A DNA stretch of 17,993 nt, from NCBI GenBank assembly GCA_030528545.1, contig JAUMYR010000048.1, positions 1 through 17,993 on the forward strand, read 5' to 3'. Position 1 is the stretch's first letter; each line of letters opens with the position of its first letter. Shown here piece by piece: positions 1 to 7,743 of this stretch. A program made the position numbers and the translations under genes. The DNA comes from Propionibacteriaceae bacterium. Lineage in GTDB: Bacteria > Actinomycetota > Actinomycetes > Propionibacteriales > Propionibacteriaceae. The notes below the pieces were generated by a model, which was given only the letters and a program-made list of their open reading frames with translations, had not been told where the DNA came from and ran no database searches.

Positions 1-865
1 AGTCGTAGACGTGGAGGAGGGCGTAGGGGGTGTGCTCGTAGGGGTCCCGGTAGGCCAGCCAGGGGATGTGGGCTTGGGGTGCGGGGTCGTGTACCCAGGT
101 GCCGTCCAGGTAGTTCTGGGCGCCGTAGTAGGTGGCTACGGAGGCGCGTAGCCCGCCGGGGATGGTGGGGAATGGCGGGTAGGTGTGGATGCGCCACCCG
201 AAGCCGTAGGCGGGTAGTCCCATGCTGATCTTGTGGGGTGGGATGACGCTGGTGGCGTACCGGTAGGTGCCTTCGAGCCAGTCTCGTGGGGAGACGGGGC
301 CGGGTGCGCTGCCAGCCCAGGCCATGCCGTAGCTCATGATGCAGACGTGGTCCAGGATGGCCCCGAGCTGGGCGTAGCGGCACCAGTTCTCGTCGCCGAC
401 GGACTGGCCCAGGCCGGTCATGGCGGGCAGGTCGGCGTTGACTTTCTTGCCGCGGGCGTGGCAGAGGTCGCGGATGCGGCTGAACAGGGCTTCGGAGGCT
501 GCGGCGTTGCTGAGCGGCCCGCCGCGCTCCAGGTCGATGTCGATGCCGTAGGCCCAGGGGTGGGCATCGAGGAGGGTGCCGAGCTGGGTGAGGAGGGTGG
601 TTTGTGCGGCGGGGTTGGTGCGTAGGGCGGTGAAGATGGCGGGGTCTCCGTGGTTGACGAAGGTCAGCCACCAGCGGATGTGGGGCCACTTCGCCCGGTA
701 GGGGTCGAGCAGTGCCGGGTCGAAGAATCGGGTGAGCTGGCCGTTGGTGTCGGTCTGCCATCCGAAGATGCCGACGTCGGTGATGCGGTCGCCGTAGAGG
801 TCGAGGGCTGTGCGGACCCGCGCGGTCCACAGGTGGCCAACCCACACCCAGGCGTTTCCGGTCAC
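1..865 (-). CDS. GH18-family glycoside hydrolase of the tail region (partial, C-terminus beyond window)
   Basis: Open reading frame of 288 codons that runs off the left edge. It starts at GTG 865, and AGAAGGAG lies a few bases upstream, overlapping the stop of the previous gene. The family is recognised from a GH18 catalytic core, YGIDIDLE at residues 106-113, matching DxxDxDxE with D109, D111 and the general acid E113; the first Asp is Tyr106. Also visible are a (beta/alpha)8-like alternation, MSYGMAW at 177-183 and MGLPAYGFGW at 215-224, where GH18 enzymes place substrate-binding Met, Tyr and Trp. GH18 enzymes cleave beta-1,4 bonds next to N-acetylglucosamine by substrate-assisted catalysis. 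The position right after the tail-tip genes suggests a virion-borne enzyme that cuts host surface glycan or peptidoglycan; this is inference. No signal peptide is seen. It could instead act as an endolysin. The fold is confident, the substrate unknown. Confidence 0.85.
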   Translation of the reverse strand, partial: MTGNAWVWVGHLWTARVRTALDLYGDRITDVGIFGWQTDTNGQLTRFFDPALLDPYRAKWPHIRWWLTFVNHGDPAIFTALRTNPAAQTTLLTQLGTLLDAHPWAYGIDIDLERGGPLSNAAASEALFSRIRDLCHARGKKVNADLPAMTGLGQSVGDENWCRYAQLGAILDHVCIMSYGMAWAGSAPGPVSPRDWLEGTYRYATSVIPPHKISMGLPAYGFGWRIHTYPPFPTIPGGLRASVATYYGAQNYLDGTWVHDPAPQAHIPWLAYRDPYEHTPYALLHVYD

Positions 866-877
866 AGGGGTCTCCTT

Positions 878-1513
878 CTAGGGGGTGGGTGGGGTGCCGT
901 CTCCTGGGTCGTCGGGGGTGGGTTCGAGGGGCACGGCGGGTTCGGTGCCGACATCGGGGAGGGGTTCTGCTGGTAGTGATGGGAGCGCGATGGTGGCGTC
1001 GGGTACGGGGTGGAGGCCACGGAACCAGATCAGTGCCCGTGTCCGTGATGCTGCGGGTTGGGTGATGGGCAGGTCGATGTCGGCTCGGGCGGTGATGTGG
1101 GGTGGTGTCCCTGCCCCGGTGGTTGCGGTGGCGGCTAGCCCGTCGGTGCGGGCTGGGCCGGTCACGTCCCCGAAGTGGTAGTCGCCGACGCTGATGGGTG
1201 TGGCCCCGGTGAGGGGTTCGACGTCGACTCGTGTGGGGGAGGCCTGGGCGGTGTCGGCGGCCACGACGACGGTCTGGTCGCCCCGGAAGATGCCGTTACG
1301 GAGGGTCCATCCTGGGTTCGCGGCCAGCCCGTAGGCGTCCGGCCCGGGCACCCATCCGGTGATGAGGTGACCTGGCTGGATCTGGGTGTCGGTGATGCGG
1401 ACTACCGCGCCGGGTGGGTTGGTGGTGTGGATGCGGAGCCGGATCTGTTCGATGCGCCGGGTGGCGGTGCCGAGGAGGTGGATGCGGCCGAAGAGGCGTA
1501 CCCAGTCAGCCAC
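878..1513 (-). CDS. Putative minor tail protein, paralogue of the next gene upstream
   Basis: A 211-residue protein starting at GTG 1513, which overlaps the end of the preceding small gene by 8 bases. No family is recognised with confidence. Residues about 20-55 carry a block (IRLRIHTT, then VVRITDTQIQPG, then TGWVP) that is closely shared with the 66-residue neighbour, pointing to a duplicated beta-rich domain. The middle is Thr/Ala/Gly-rich and beta-like. The last 35 residues are Pro/Asp/Glu-rich with PxxP-type spacing, like a flexible tether. The place between the tail hub gene and the GH18 gene, and the lack of membrane segments, suggest a tail-tip or baseplate accessory protein. This rests on context only. 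Confidence 0.7.
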   Translation of the reverse strand: MADWVRLFGRIHLLGTATRRIEQIRLRIHTTNPPGAVVRITDTQIQPGHLITGWVPGPDAYGLAANPGWTLRNGIFRGDQTVVVAADTAQASPTRVDVEPLTGATPISVGDYHFGDVTGPARTDGLAATATTGAGTPPHITARADIDLPITQPAASRTRALIWFRGLHPVPDATIALPSLPAEPLPDVGTEPAVPLEPTPDDPGDGTPPTP

Positions 1514-1652
1514 CGCGCACCCCTACCACCCAGGGCATCTCGGTCACGTGGGGGACCCAGCCGGTTGCGGTGCTGCCCGCCTGGACCTGGGTGTCGGTGA
1601 TGCGGACCACCCCTGCCGGGTGCTGGTGGGTGGTGTGGATGCGGATACGGAT
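1382..1652. repeat. Diverged direct repeat inside two minor tail genes
   Basis: Two copies of about 65 bases lie at 1382-1444 and 1587-1652. The first 21 bases of each (1382-1402 and 1587-1607) are identical. The repeat codes for the shared RITDTQ block of the two small tail proteins, so it records a gene or domain duplication rather than a mobile element. It offers enough identity for recombination between the two genes. Confidence 0.75.
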
Positions 1653-1706
1653 GGTGCGGACCGGTTTGTGGGCTTGGGGGCGCAGCAGGGTCACGTGCTT
1701 GTCCAT
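1506..1706 (-). CDS. Small putative minor tail protein (single copy of a duplicated domain)
   Basis: A 66-residue basic protein starting at ATG 1706, preceded by a G-rich Shine-Dalgarno stretch that includes a run of seven Gs after the stop of the hub gene. It consists almost entirely of the block IRIRIHTT, VVRITDTQVQAG, TGWVP, shared with the N-terminal quarter of the next protein (878-1513). It is therefore either a stand-alone copy of that domain or a shortened duplicate. It overlaps the next gene by 8 bases, which suggests coupled translation. The role is unknown; a tail-tip component is inferred from its neighbours. Confidence 0.6.
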   Translation of the reverse strand: MDKHVTLLRPQAHKPVRTIRIRIHTTHQHPAGVVRITDTQVQAGSTATGWVPHVTEMPWVVGVRGG

Positions 1707-1720
1707 CCTGCGCCCCCCCT

Positions 1721-4432
1721 TTAGGTGACTTTTTGGGTGATGGTTTCGCTGGTGCCGTCGCTGTAGATCACCTCGGCGAGTACTTCGACGGTGGGTCCGC
1801 TGCCCGCGGGGAAGCCGCTGGTGGATAGCTGGAAGCTGACGGTGTAGACCTCTCTGGTGTCGGGCACGATGGTCTGCTCGATCCAGCGGTGGCCCGCCCC
1901 GGCTAGTTCCACGGCTTTCGTGCCAGTGACCCCACCCTCGACCACGCTCGCCCCGGCGGCCGCCCAGTGGGCTAGGCCGTTGTCGAAGCGGGAGTTCTGG
2001 AGCAGGTTGAACGGGACGAGGTCGCGGGTGTCGATGTCGGTGCCGGTAGCGAGTGTGGCTGCGTCAGATCCTCCACCTGAGCCGAGCTCGCGGAGCTTCT
2101 CGCTGAGGGTGATGCGCGTATTCCAGGGTCGTACCAGGTCGTATTCCAGGCGGATGATACGGGAGGTGACCGTGATACCCAGTTCGGCGTCGGAGATGGT
2201 GACGACATCACCCACATCGAACTGGTCGAGGTGTTGGCCCGACCATGCCGAGAGGTCGATGACGTCGACCTCGTAGGAGTAGGCGGGGCGTGAGCGTTTC
2301 CCTAGTGCGGCGGTGGCCATGGCCAGCATGGTGTGCGGGTTGGTGCCTGCTGCGAAGTCATAGACGGCGGTCTTGACCTCGGTGGTCCAGGTGAAGTCTT
2401 CAACCCAGGCCACGCCCCCGTTGACGCCTTCGATGCCGAGGCCGTCGGCGTTACGCGGGACGATGCGGGTGACCAGGGTGCGGGTGTCTTCGACGCGTTT
2501 GGTGCCGCGGGCGCCCCGCCCGTAGAAGAATGTTAGCCCGTTTCGTTTGCCTGACTGGGTGAGGAGGCTGACGGTTTGGGCGGTGTTGTCGAAGACGAGG
2601 TCTCCACCGTGGATGTCGGCGACTTGGCGCAGGCATGCGAGGGGGGAGCCTTCGCTCATACTCCATGTGCGTCGTGTGGCGACGTTGACTCGGCCGATCG
2701 TCCACCCGGTTCCTTCGAGGATGCGGCTGATGGCCACACCGGGTTGGATACCGGCCCACTCCGTAGCTGCGATCTGACCGGCGGCGCCGAGGTCGTAGAA
2801 TCGCGCCTCGGCATAGACCTCGATCATGGGCACAGCACCGTCTCGGTAGCTGGTGATTCGCCGGATGCGGTACGTTTCCCCGGCAACACGGACCGGTTTT
2901 TCTACCTCGGCGAGGTGGCGCCGGGGGTGGGCGACCGGCAGGGTGAACTCGAGGTAGTGTTCCCCGTTGACCTCGGTCACGATCTTTGCCGTGACTGGGT
3001 CGGCGATCAGCTCACCGGGTTCGTTGTTGTCGCCGAAGAACTGGAGTGGGGCTTGTGCGTAGACAGGGTTGGGTGGTGCGTCGGCGGGTGCTTCGGCGAC
3101 GGTGATCCTGATCTGCTGGGGATCGCTGGTGAGTCCGGTGGCGTCTCGCACCGCCACGGCCACACTGTGTTCCCCAAGGACCCACCCTGCGTACAGCGTG
3201 AGGGTGGTGCCGGTGATGCTCGCCTCAATGCCCGGCCCGGGTGTGGCTGTGAAGACTGGGGTCCCTCGCCACACTCCCGTCAGCGTTCGGGTGATGGCAC
3301 TGTTCTGGGTGATGCTGAGCGGCGGGATGGGGTCGAGCACTGGGCCCGGTTCGGTCTCAATGAGCTGGATCTGCTCCAGCCGGTCCCCCGTGGACATCGG
3401 GACATACCAGCGCAGTAAACCCGAGAACGCTGCGGGGAGGTCCGCTGCCTTGGTGGGGCTGGACCATGATTGGCCACCATCGGTGGAGGTGAGAGCGAGC
3501 GGTTCGCTGGCGAGCGCCGGAGCAGCCTCTACTCGTGGGCGGCTCACCCAGGTCACCTCGCGGGCAGCGGTGTGGAGCGTTGTCGGGCCGAGGGCGCTCA
3601 CTGTGTCGTCGGATACCGCGAGCGTGGCGGTGTGTGCCCCGTCCGCCCCATCCGCCCACAGGGAGTTCCGGACTTGGGCGACCAGATCGGGCATGTTCGC
3701 TTCGGCCGGACGAGAGTAGGCGATCTCGTCAACGTGGCCCCCGGCCCAGAAGGCGTGCCGGGGGGAGAGGGTGAGCCCGGCGAGGTCGGCCACGCAGGCC
3801 CGGTTGGGTTCGCCGGTGAAGGAGCGGACGGGTGCCACATAGGTGCGGCGGGTGTCGCGGTGCACGAGCCCCAGCTGGACGGTGTTGGCGTCGAGGTCGA
3901 CCAGTAGCAGGTAGCACACCCATTCGCCGGGGGTGGGTGTCCAGGGCGGGGTTTCTGACCGGTCGATGAGGGCTTGCCCGGTCGAGGAGTACACGATGAC
4001 GCGGGGGTTGCCGTTGTTGAGGGTCGCTAGGTACACCAGGGGGTGCCGGGATGCGTCGTTGCGGGTGCTGAGGATCGGGCTGTGATCCATGGAGAAGGTC
4101 AGCGCCGCCCAGACGGTGAACAGCATTTTGCCTGAGGCGGGCCACAGGCCGGGGAAGTGGGGGACCAGCAGGGAGGTTTGTTCGGTCGCCGGGGCGTTGA
4201 GGTTGCAGCGCAGGTGCTTGCCCCACCGTCCCGGCTGGAGGCTGGCCGACGCCGCGCCGTAGTTCCGGGCGGTCCAGGTCACACCGGGGGCGGCGGCCTC
4301 GGCCAGGGTCCGGTCCGGGCCGGTACCGGAGATGTGGTCGAACCGCTGGAGCAGCACGTTGCCTGAGGCGGGCTGTTCGCCCGTCCAGTCCATCCGCCCC
4401 GCCCATGCGGCGAGCACATCTCCGGCAGCCAT
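1721..4432 (-). CDS. Tail hub / tail-associated protein with lectin-like, Ig-like and endopeptidase-tail domains
   Basis: A 903-residue protein. The ATG at 4432 is chosen because AGGAAAGG sits upstream and the distal tail gene stops 5 bases before; the frame stays open further upstream, but that part is a low-complexity shadow of the distal tail gene. Domains as I read them: residues 1-250, a concanavalin/LamG-like beta-sandwich (GKMLFTVWAALTF, then WVCYLLLVDLDANTVQLGLV); about 365-447, a cadherin or Ig-like repeat (TLTLYAGW, HSVAVAVRDATGL); about 460-785, a prophage endopeptidase-tail (gp18-like) hub domain including GDVVTISD and the LSEKLREL end; a GSGGGSD linker at 785-790; about 806-903, a CBM4/9-like domain (NLLQNSRFDNGLAHW). 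The hub sits under the distal tail protein at the tail tip; the flanking domains probably bind host glycans. No peptidase catalytic residues can be assigned by eye. Confidence 0.85.
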   Translation of the reverse strand: MAAGDVLAAWAGRMDWTGEQPASGNVLLQRFDHISGTGPDRTLAEAAAPGVTWTARNYGAASASLQPGRWGKHLRCNLNAPATEQTSLLVPHFPGLWPASGKMLFTVWAALTFSMDHSPILSTRNDASRHPLVYLATLNNGNPRVIVYSSTGQALIDRSETPPWTPTPGEWVCYLLLVDLDANTVQLGLVHRDTRRTYVAPVRSFTGEPNRACVADLAGLTLSPRHAFWAGGHVDEIAYSRPAEANMPDLVAQVRNSLWADGADGAHTATLAVSDDTVSALGPTTLHTAAREVTWVSRPRVEAAPALASEPLALTSTDGGQSWSSPTKAADLPAAFSGLLRWYVPMSTGDRLEQIQLIETEPGPVLDPIPPLSITQNSAITRTLTGVWRGTPVFTATPGPGIEASITGTTLTLYAGWVLGEHSVAVAVRDATGLTSDPQQIRITVAEAPADAPPNPVYAQAPLQFFGDNNEPGELIADPVTAKIVTEVNGEHYLEFTLPVAHPRRHLAEVEKPVRVAGETYRIRRITSYRDGAVPMIEVYAEARFYDLGAAGQIAATEWAGIQPGVAISRILEGTGWTIGRVNVATRRTWSMSEGSPLACLRQVADIHGGDLVFDNTAQTVSLLTQSGKRNGLTFFYGRGARGTKRVEDTRTLVTRIVPRNADGLGIEGVNGGVAWVEDFTWTTEVKTAVYDFAAGTNPHTMLAMATAALGKRSRPAYSYEVDVIDLSAWSGQHLDQFDVGDVVTISDAELGITVTSRIIRLEYDLVRPWNTRITLSEKLRELGSGGGSDAATLATGTDIDTRDLVPFNLLQNSRFDNGLAHWAAAGASVVEGGVTGTKAVELAGAGHRWIEQTIVPDTREVYTVSFQLSTSGFPAGSGPTVEVLAEVIYSDGTSETITQKVT

Positions 4433-4437
4433 GGTGC

Positions 4438-5193
4438 CTAGCCTTTCCTGGAGTTGGCCTCCACACTGACTGCGGTGACCGTTCCTTCTGTCGTTGTCGT
4501 GACGGGGGTGCTCCCGAGGGGGAGCGAGATACGGCGGAGCGTGCTCATCTTCTCGGCGACATGCCGGAGTTTGGTTCCGGTCTCGCTGTAGACAGCGAAG
4601 TCGAGCAGGTTGTAGTCGAGCACCAGCTTTTGGCCAGCTGCTACGGGGGTGCTGATGGTGATGGGTTGCCCCCCGACGGTGACCGTGACCCGCGTGAAGG
4701 TTCCCCGCACCTCGATCCGGGGGAAGCTGCCAAGGTTCCCCTTTGTTCTGGTGATGGTGGCTGAGGTCGCCCCGGAGGCTGTCTCGTCGGGGCGCGCCCA
4801 CCCGACACCGTCGGGGGCGGTGAAGTGGGCGCCGCCGCGAAGCTGGCAGTTCGCCCCAGGCACCCAGAGCCCACGTTCGAAGGCTGTGATGTTGCTCAGG
4901 GTCGCCCACCAGAACCACCCTTCCCCAGAATCGGGGGTGAGGGCTTGGAGCCCGCCCTCGGGGTGGCATCCTGCGACGAACTGGTCCCGCAGTGTGTGCA
5001 CGGCGCTAGGTGTGGCGGCCATCACCAGCACGTCGAAGGAGAATGTGATCGGGCCGATGCTGGTGCGGGCGTAGAACGCCCCGTCGGGTGTCTCGATCAT
5101 CTCCGGTTTGAGTGCTGGTGACGGCCACGCGCTGAGGGTGGCGGTGCAGCCCGGCAGGCTGTCGGTGCGGAATGACCCGAACTCGAAGCCCAT
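4438..5193 (-). CDS. Distal tail protein (Dit-like)
   Basis: A 251-residue protein starting at ATG 5193, one base after the tape measure stop, and ending 5 bases before the hub gene. Position, size and the beta-rich sequence (PITFSFDVLVMAATP near 48-62, the WWATLSNITAFERGLWVPG stretch near 94-112, GKLVLDYN-type strands near 187-195) fit siphovirus distal tail proteins, which form the ring joining the tail tube to the hub. The N-terminal half would be the ring-forming belt and the C-terminal half a galectin-like fold. This follows the family order tape measure, Dit, hub; the sequence itself is poorly conserved in this family. Confidence 0.8.
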   Translation of the reverse strand: MGFEFGSFRTDSLPGCTATLSAWPSPALKPEMIETPDGAFYARTSIGPITFSFDVLVMAATPSAVHTLRDQFVAGCHPEGGLQALTPDSGEGWFWWATLSNITAFERGLWVPGANCQLRGGAHFTAPDGVGWARPDETASGATSATITRTKGNLGSFPRIEVRGTFTRVTVTVGGQPITISTPVAAGQKLVLDYNLLDFAVYSETGTKLRHVAEKMSTLRRISLPLGSTPVTTTTEGTVTAVSVEANSRKG

Positions 5194-5194
5194 C

Positions 5195-7354
5195 TCACAC
5201 CACCACCAATCCGGATGCCCCGCCTGCCCGGGATCGTCCGTCTATCGCGTCGCTGAGCTGCTGCGACATCCTGCGTGCCGTGTGTCCGACCAGCTCGCGC
5301 CCGTCAAGGTGGATCACCTGCCCGGCTTCGACGGCTGCGATGAGCCGTTGCAGGAGTGCTTCGATCCGGCTGTTGTCGGGGGGTGTGGGCATGTGCGCGC
5401 CCCCAGTTGTGGCTGCCGGTAGTGCGGCGGCGTCCATGAGGCCGGTGGCGGCCTTGTTGACCACTGGGGCCTGCTGGGCGATGGAGGCGGCGAAGTCCTG
5501 CCCGAGGGCCTCACCAGAGTAGGTGACGTAGCCTCTCCCGGAGAAGGGACCCCACTTGGCGGGGCTGAATGGCCACAGTCCGCGCAGTTTTTCCATGCCG
5601 CCACGGACCCACCCGACCAGTCCGTCCCAGGCCCGCTTGATGCCGTTGAGGAAGCCGTTCACGAGAGCTCGGCCCGCGCCGAGGAGCAGACTGCCCAGGT
5701 CGCCGAGGGCCGACAGGATGCGTCCAGGGATGCCTGTCACCCAGCTGACAACCTCGCCTAGTTTCTGGGTTGCGGAACTGAGGACGCCACCGAACCATCC
5801 GAGGGCTTTCGAGCCAAGCTGCCCGAGGGCCGCCAGGCCGCCGAAGATGCGCCCAGGGATGCCGGTGATGAACCCAAGGATGGATGACCAGATGGTTTTG
5901 AGGAAGTCGAAGACGCGAGACCATAGGCCCGACCAGAACCCGAAGTAGGCGCCGACGAAACTGGTGATGCCCGCGACGATGGCGTCCCAGATGCCGGCGA
6001 GCCACCCAACGATGGCACCCCAGACGTCGGTGAGCCACGCCACGACCGCGTCCCAGTTGGCGACCAGCAGGACGAGGCCAGCGATGAGGGCCATAATGCC
6101 CACCACCACCCAGGTCATGGGGTTGGCGAGCAGGGCCGCGGTTGAGGCCCAGACGGATGCGGTCCAGGCGACGAACGCTGCGACCAGTGTGGTCCCGATC
6201 ACCGCCGCGACGGCGCCGAGAACCCAGGTGTTCTCGCCTAGCCAGGAGCCGAACGCTTGGAGGTGGGGCATGACCCCAGTCAGGGCGTCGCCGAGGGCGG
6301 TGAAGACCGCCGAGCCGATGGGTTCCATCGCCAGGAGGGCGTTGTTCTTGACGAGCTGCCACTTCTCGGCGAAGCTGGCGGTTTCTGCGCCGACACCCAA
6401 GATGGTGTCCCCCGTCGCCCCGATGGAGGACATGAGGTCATCGGTGTTCAGCTTCCCCTGCTTGACGGCGTCGACGAACTGGGCTGCCCCGCGTGTGCCG
6501 AAGACTTTGCTCGCTAGGTCGAGGGCGGCCGCTTCTTTGCCGGAGGAGAGGAGGCCCCCAATCTCACCGGTGATGCGTTTGAACGCGGCTGCGGGTTCCT
6601 CGCCCTGCTTGGCGAGGGTGACGATGCCTTTGCCGAGGGAGGCGGCCATCTGCTGGGAGTTGAGGCCAGCTTTGTCGAATGCGCCGATCATGGCGGCGCT
6701 GTCTGCGAAGGAGAAGCCGAGGGTCTTGAATGCTGGTGCGTTCTGTTGGACCTTCTGGGCGAGATCGTTCATCCCGACGCCCGTGGCCTGGCTGACCCGG
6801 AAGAGGGCGTCCATGGCGTGTTCGACCTCGCCGCCCTTGATCCCGAAGGTGGTGAATGCGGCGGAGGTTTTCTGGATGTCCACGTCTTGGCCGAGGATGC
6901 GCCCGGCCTCCAGGTACTGGGAGGCGACCCGTTCCAGGGCGTCGCCGGACAGCCCTAGCCGGGTGTTGAGGTCGGCGACGGTGGGGGCGATTCGGCCAAA
7001 CTCGGCGGGGACGTTGCGGCCGACGTTCTTGGCGACGGTGGTGAGTCCTTCGAGAGCTGCTCCGCTGGCTCCGGTGCCGACCCGGATAGTGTCAGCGACT
7101 TCATCGAAGGTTTCACCAACCCGGTAGAGTCCGGCGAACCCGGCGACAACACCCGCCCCGATCCCGGCCGCGACTGCTTTTGCCCCGCCGAGCCGCCCTA
7201 GGCCGTCAGAGAACTTGTCCCCGAAGGACTTGGACGACTTCTCGGCTGCGCCCTCGACGGCGGGCAGGATCTGCTCGGTCAGCTTGCCCTGCCCGCCCGC
7301 CAGCGATGGGACGACCTGCATGTAGGCGACCGCCAGTTCGATCGCGTCGGCCAT
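5195..7354 (-). CDS. Tail tape measure protein
   Basis: A 719-residue protein starting at ATG 7354, with GGCGGTGAG upstream. Residues 85-330 look like the TP901-type tape measure core (DTIRVGTGASG, YLEAGRILGQDV, AFDKAGLNSQQ, LASKVFGTRGAAQFVDAV). Two strongly hydrophobic segments follow at about 377-400 and 412-433. Next comes an aromatic, Trp-rich amphipathic stretch to about 495, then two copies of GIPGRI at 499-504 and 542-547, 43 residues apart. The WPFSPAKWGPFSGRGY stretch at 594-609 resembles the SPAK-type end region of many tape measure proteins. It sets tail length and is ejected with the DNA; at roughly 1.5 angstrom per residue it would give a tail near 110 nm (inference). It is preceded by the frameshifted chaperone genes, as is usual. 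Confidence 0.95.
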   Translation of the reverse strand: MADAIELAVAYMQVVPSLAGGQGKLTEQILPAVEGAAEKSSKSFGDKFSDGLGRLGGAKAVAAGIGAGVVAGFAGLYRVGETFDEVADTIRVGTGASGAALEGLTTVAKNVGRNVPAEFGRIAPTVADLNTRLGLSGDALERVASQYLEAGRILGQDVDIQKTSAAFTTFGIKGGEVEHAMDALFRVSQATGVGMNDLAQKVQQNAPAFKTLGFSFADSAAMIGAFDKAGLNSQQMAASLGKGIVTLAKQGEEPAAAFKRITGEIGGLLSSGKEAAALDLASKVFGTRGAAQFVDAVKQGKLNTDDLMSSIGATGDTILGVGAETASFAEKWQLVKNNALLAMEPIGSAVFTALGDALTGVMPHLQAFGSWLGENTWVLGAVAAVIGTTLVAAFVAWTASVWASTAALLANPMTWVVVGIMALIAGLVLLVANWDAVVAWLTDVWGAIVGWLAGIWDAIVAGITSFVGAYFGFWSGLWSRVFDFLKTIWSSILGFITGIPGRIFGGLAALGQLGSKALGWFGGVLSSATQKLGEVVSWVTGIPGRILSALGDLGSLLLGAGRALVNGFLNGIKRAWDGLVGWVRGGMEKLRGLWPFSPAKWGPFSGRGYVTYSGEALGQDFAASIAQQAPVVNKAATGLMDAAALPAATTGGAHMPTPPDNSRIEALLQRLIAAVEAGQVIHLDGRELVGHTARRMSQQLSDAIDGRSRAGGASGLVVV

Positions 7355-7371
7355 GACTCACCGCCTTTGGG

Positions 7372-7743
7372 TTAGTTGGAGTCCCACCAGGTGTTGAACT
7401 GGCTTACCGGGATGGGGTCTTTCCCGATGCGTTTCTCTTCCGCCTGCTGCCATGGCCGGGGTACCGGTTTAGGTCGGGTAGCGCCCTTCTTGCCTTGCCG
7501 TTGCCAGTTCGCTTCGGCGAGGCTGTCGGCCATGAGAGCGAGGAGGCATTCTGTGTCAGACCAGGGGTGGCCGCGGAGTGCGCGGACGATGGCTGAGTCA
7601 GGACCGGCGTGCCGGACGACAGCCCGCACATCGGTCCAGGTGGTCCGTCCGGTGCCGAGCCAGCGCAACCGGCACCCCACCCGCATCAGTTCGTACTCGA
7701 TGGCCTCTGCGTGTTCCTCGATTAGAGCGCAGAGGCCTGCGAT
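7372..7743 (-). CDS. Tail assembly chaperone, frameshift extension (gpT-like part)
   Basis: This reading frame is most likely made only as the C-terminal part of a fusion with the upstream chaperone, after a -1 slip at about 7749-7743. The frame is open from there, reading IAGLCALIEEHAEAIEYEL before the first ATG at 7686, and those residues look fully coding, so the ATG is not the real start. The sequence (RLRWLGTG, TWTDVRAVVRHAG, RGHPWSDTECLLALMADSL, ANWQRQGKKG) is typical of actinophage gpT-like extensions, with a basic Pro-rich end. The extension adds 123 residues, for a fusion of about 229. It binds the tape measure protein during tail assembly. Confidence 0.85.
   Translation of the reverse strand: MAGLCALIEEHAEAIEYELMRVGCRLRWLGTGRTTWTDVRAVVRHAGPDSAIVRALRGHPWSDTECLLALMADSLAEANWQRQGKKGATRPKPVPRPWQQAEEKRIGKDPIPVSQFNTWWDSN

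Noticed and set aside
1713..1719. Run of seven G/C as a frameshift linking the hub protein with the next small gene
   Set aside because: The run lies just after the hub stop codon, so slipping there would not extend the hub protein; it probably forms part of the ribosome site of the next gene.
2576..3418. Plus-strand open frame (280 codons) opposite the hub gene
   Set aside because: Shadow of the hub gene; Gly/Asp/Val-rich with no family pattern and no Shine-Dalgarno.
4433..4969. N-terminal extension of the tail hub frame to an upstream start
   Set aside because: It overlaps the distal tail gene, is His/Arg/Pro-rich like a shadow, and a good start with AGGAAAGG exists at 4432.
5964..7127. 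Long plus-strand open frame (387 codons) opposite the tape measure gene
   Set aside because: It mirrors the tape measure codons in a high-GC sequence; Ala/Met/Pro-rich composition, no ribosome site and no recognisable domain.
7372..7686. Independent gpT-like gene from ATG 7686
   Set aside because: Coding residues typical of the family continue upstream of the ATG to the slip site, and no ribosome site precedes it.
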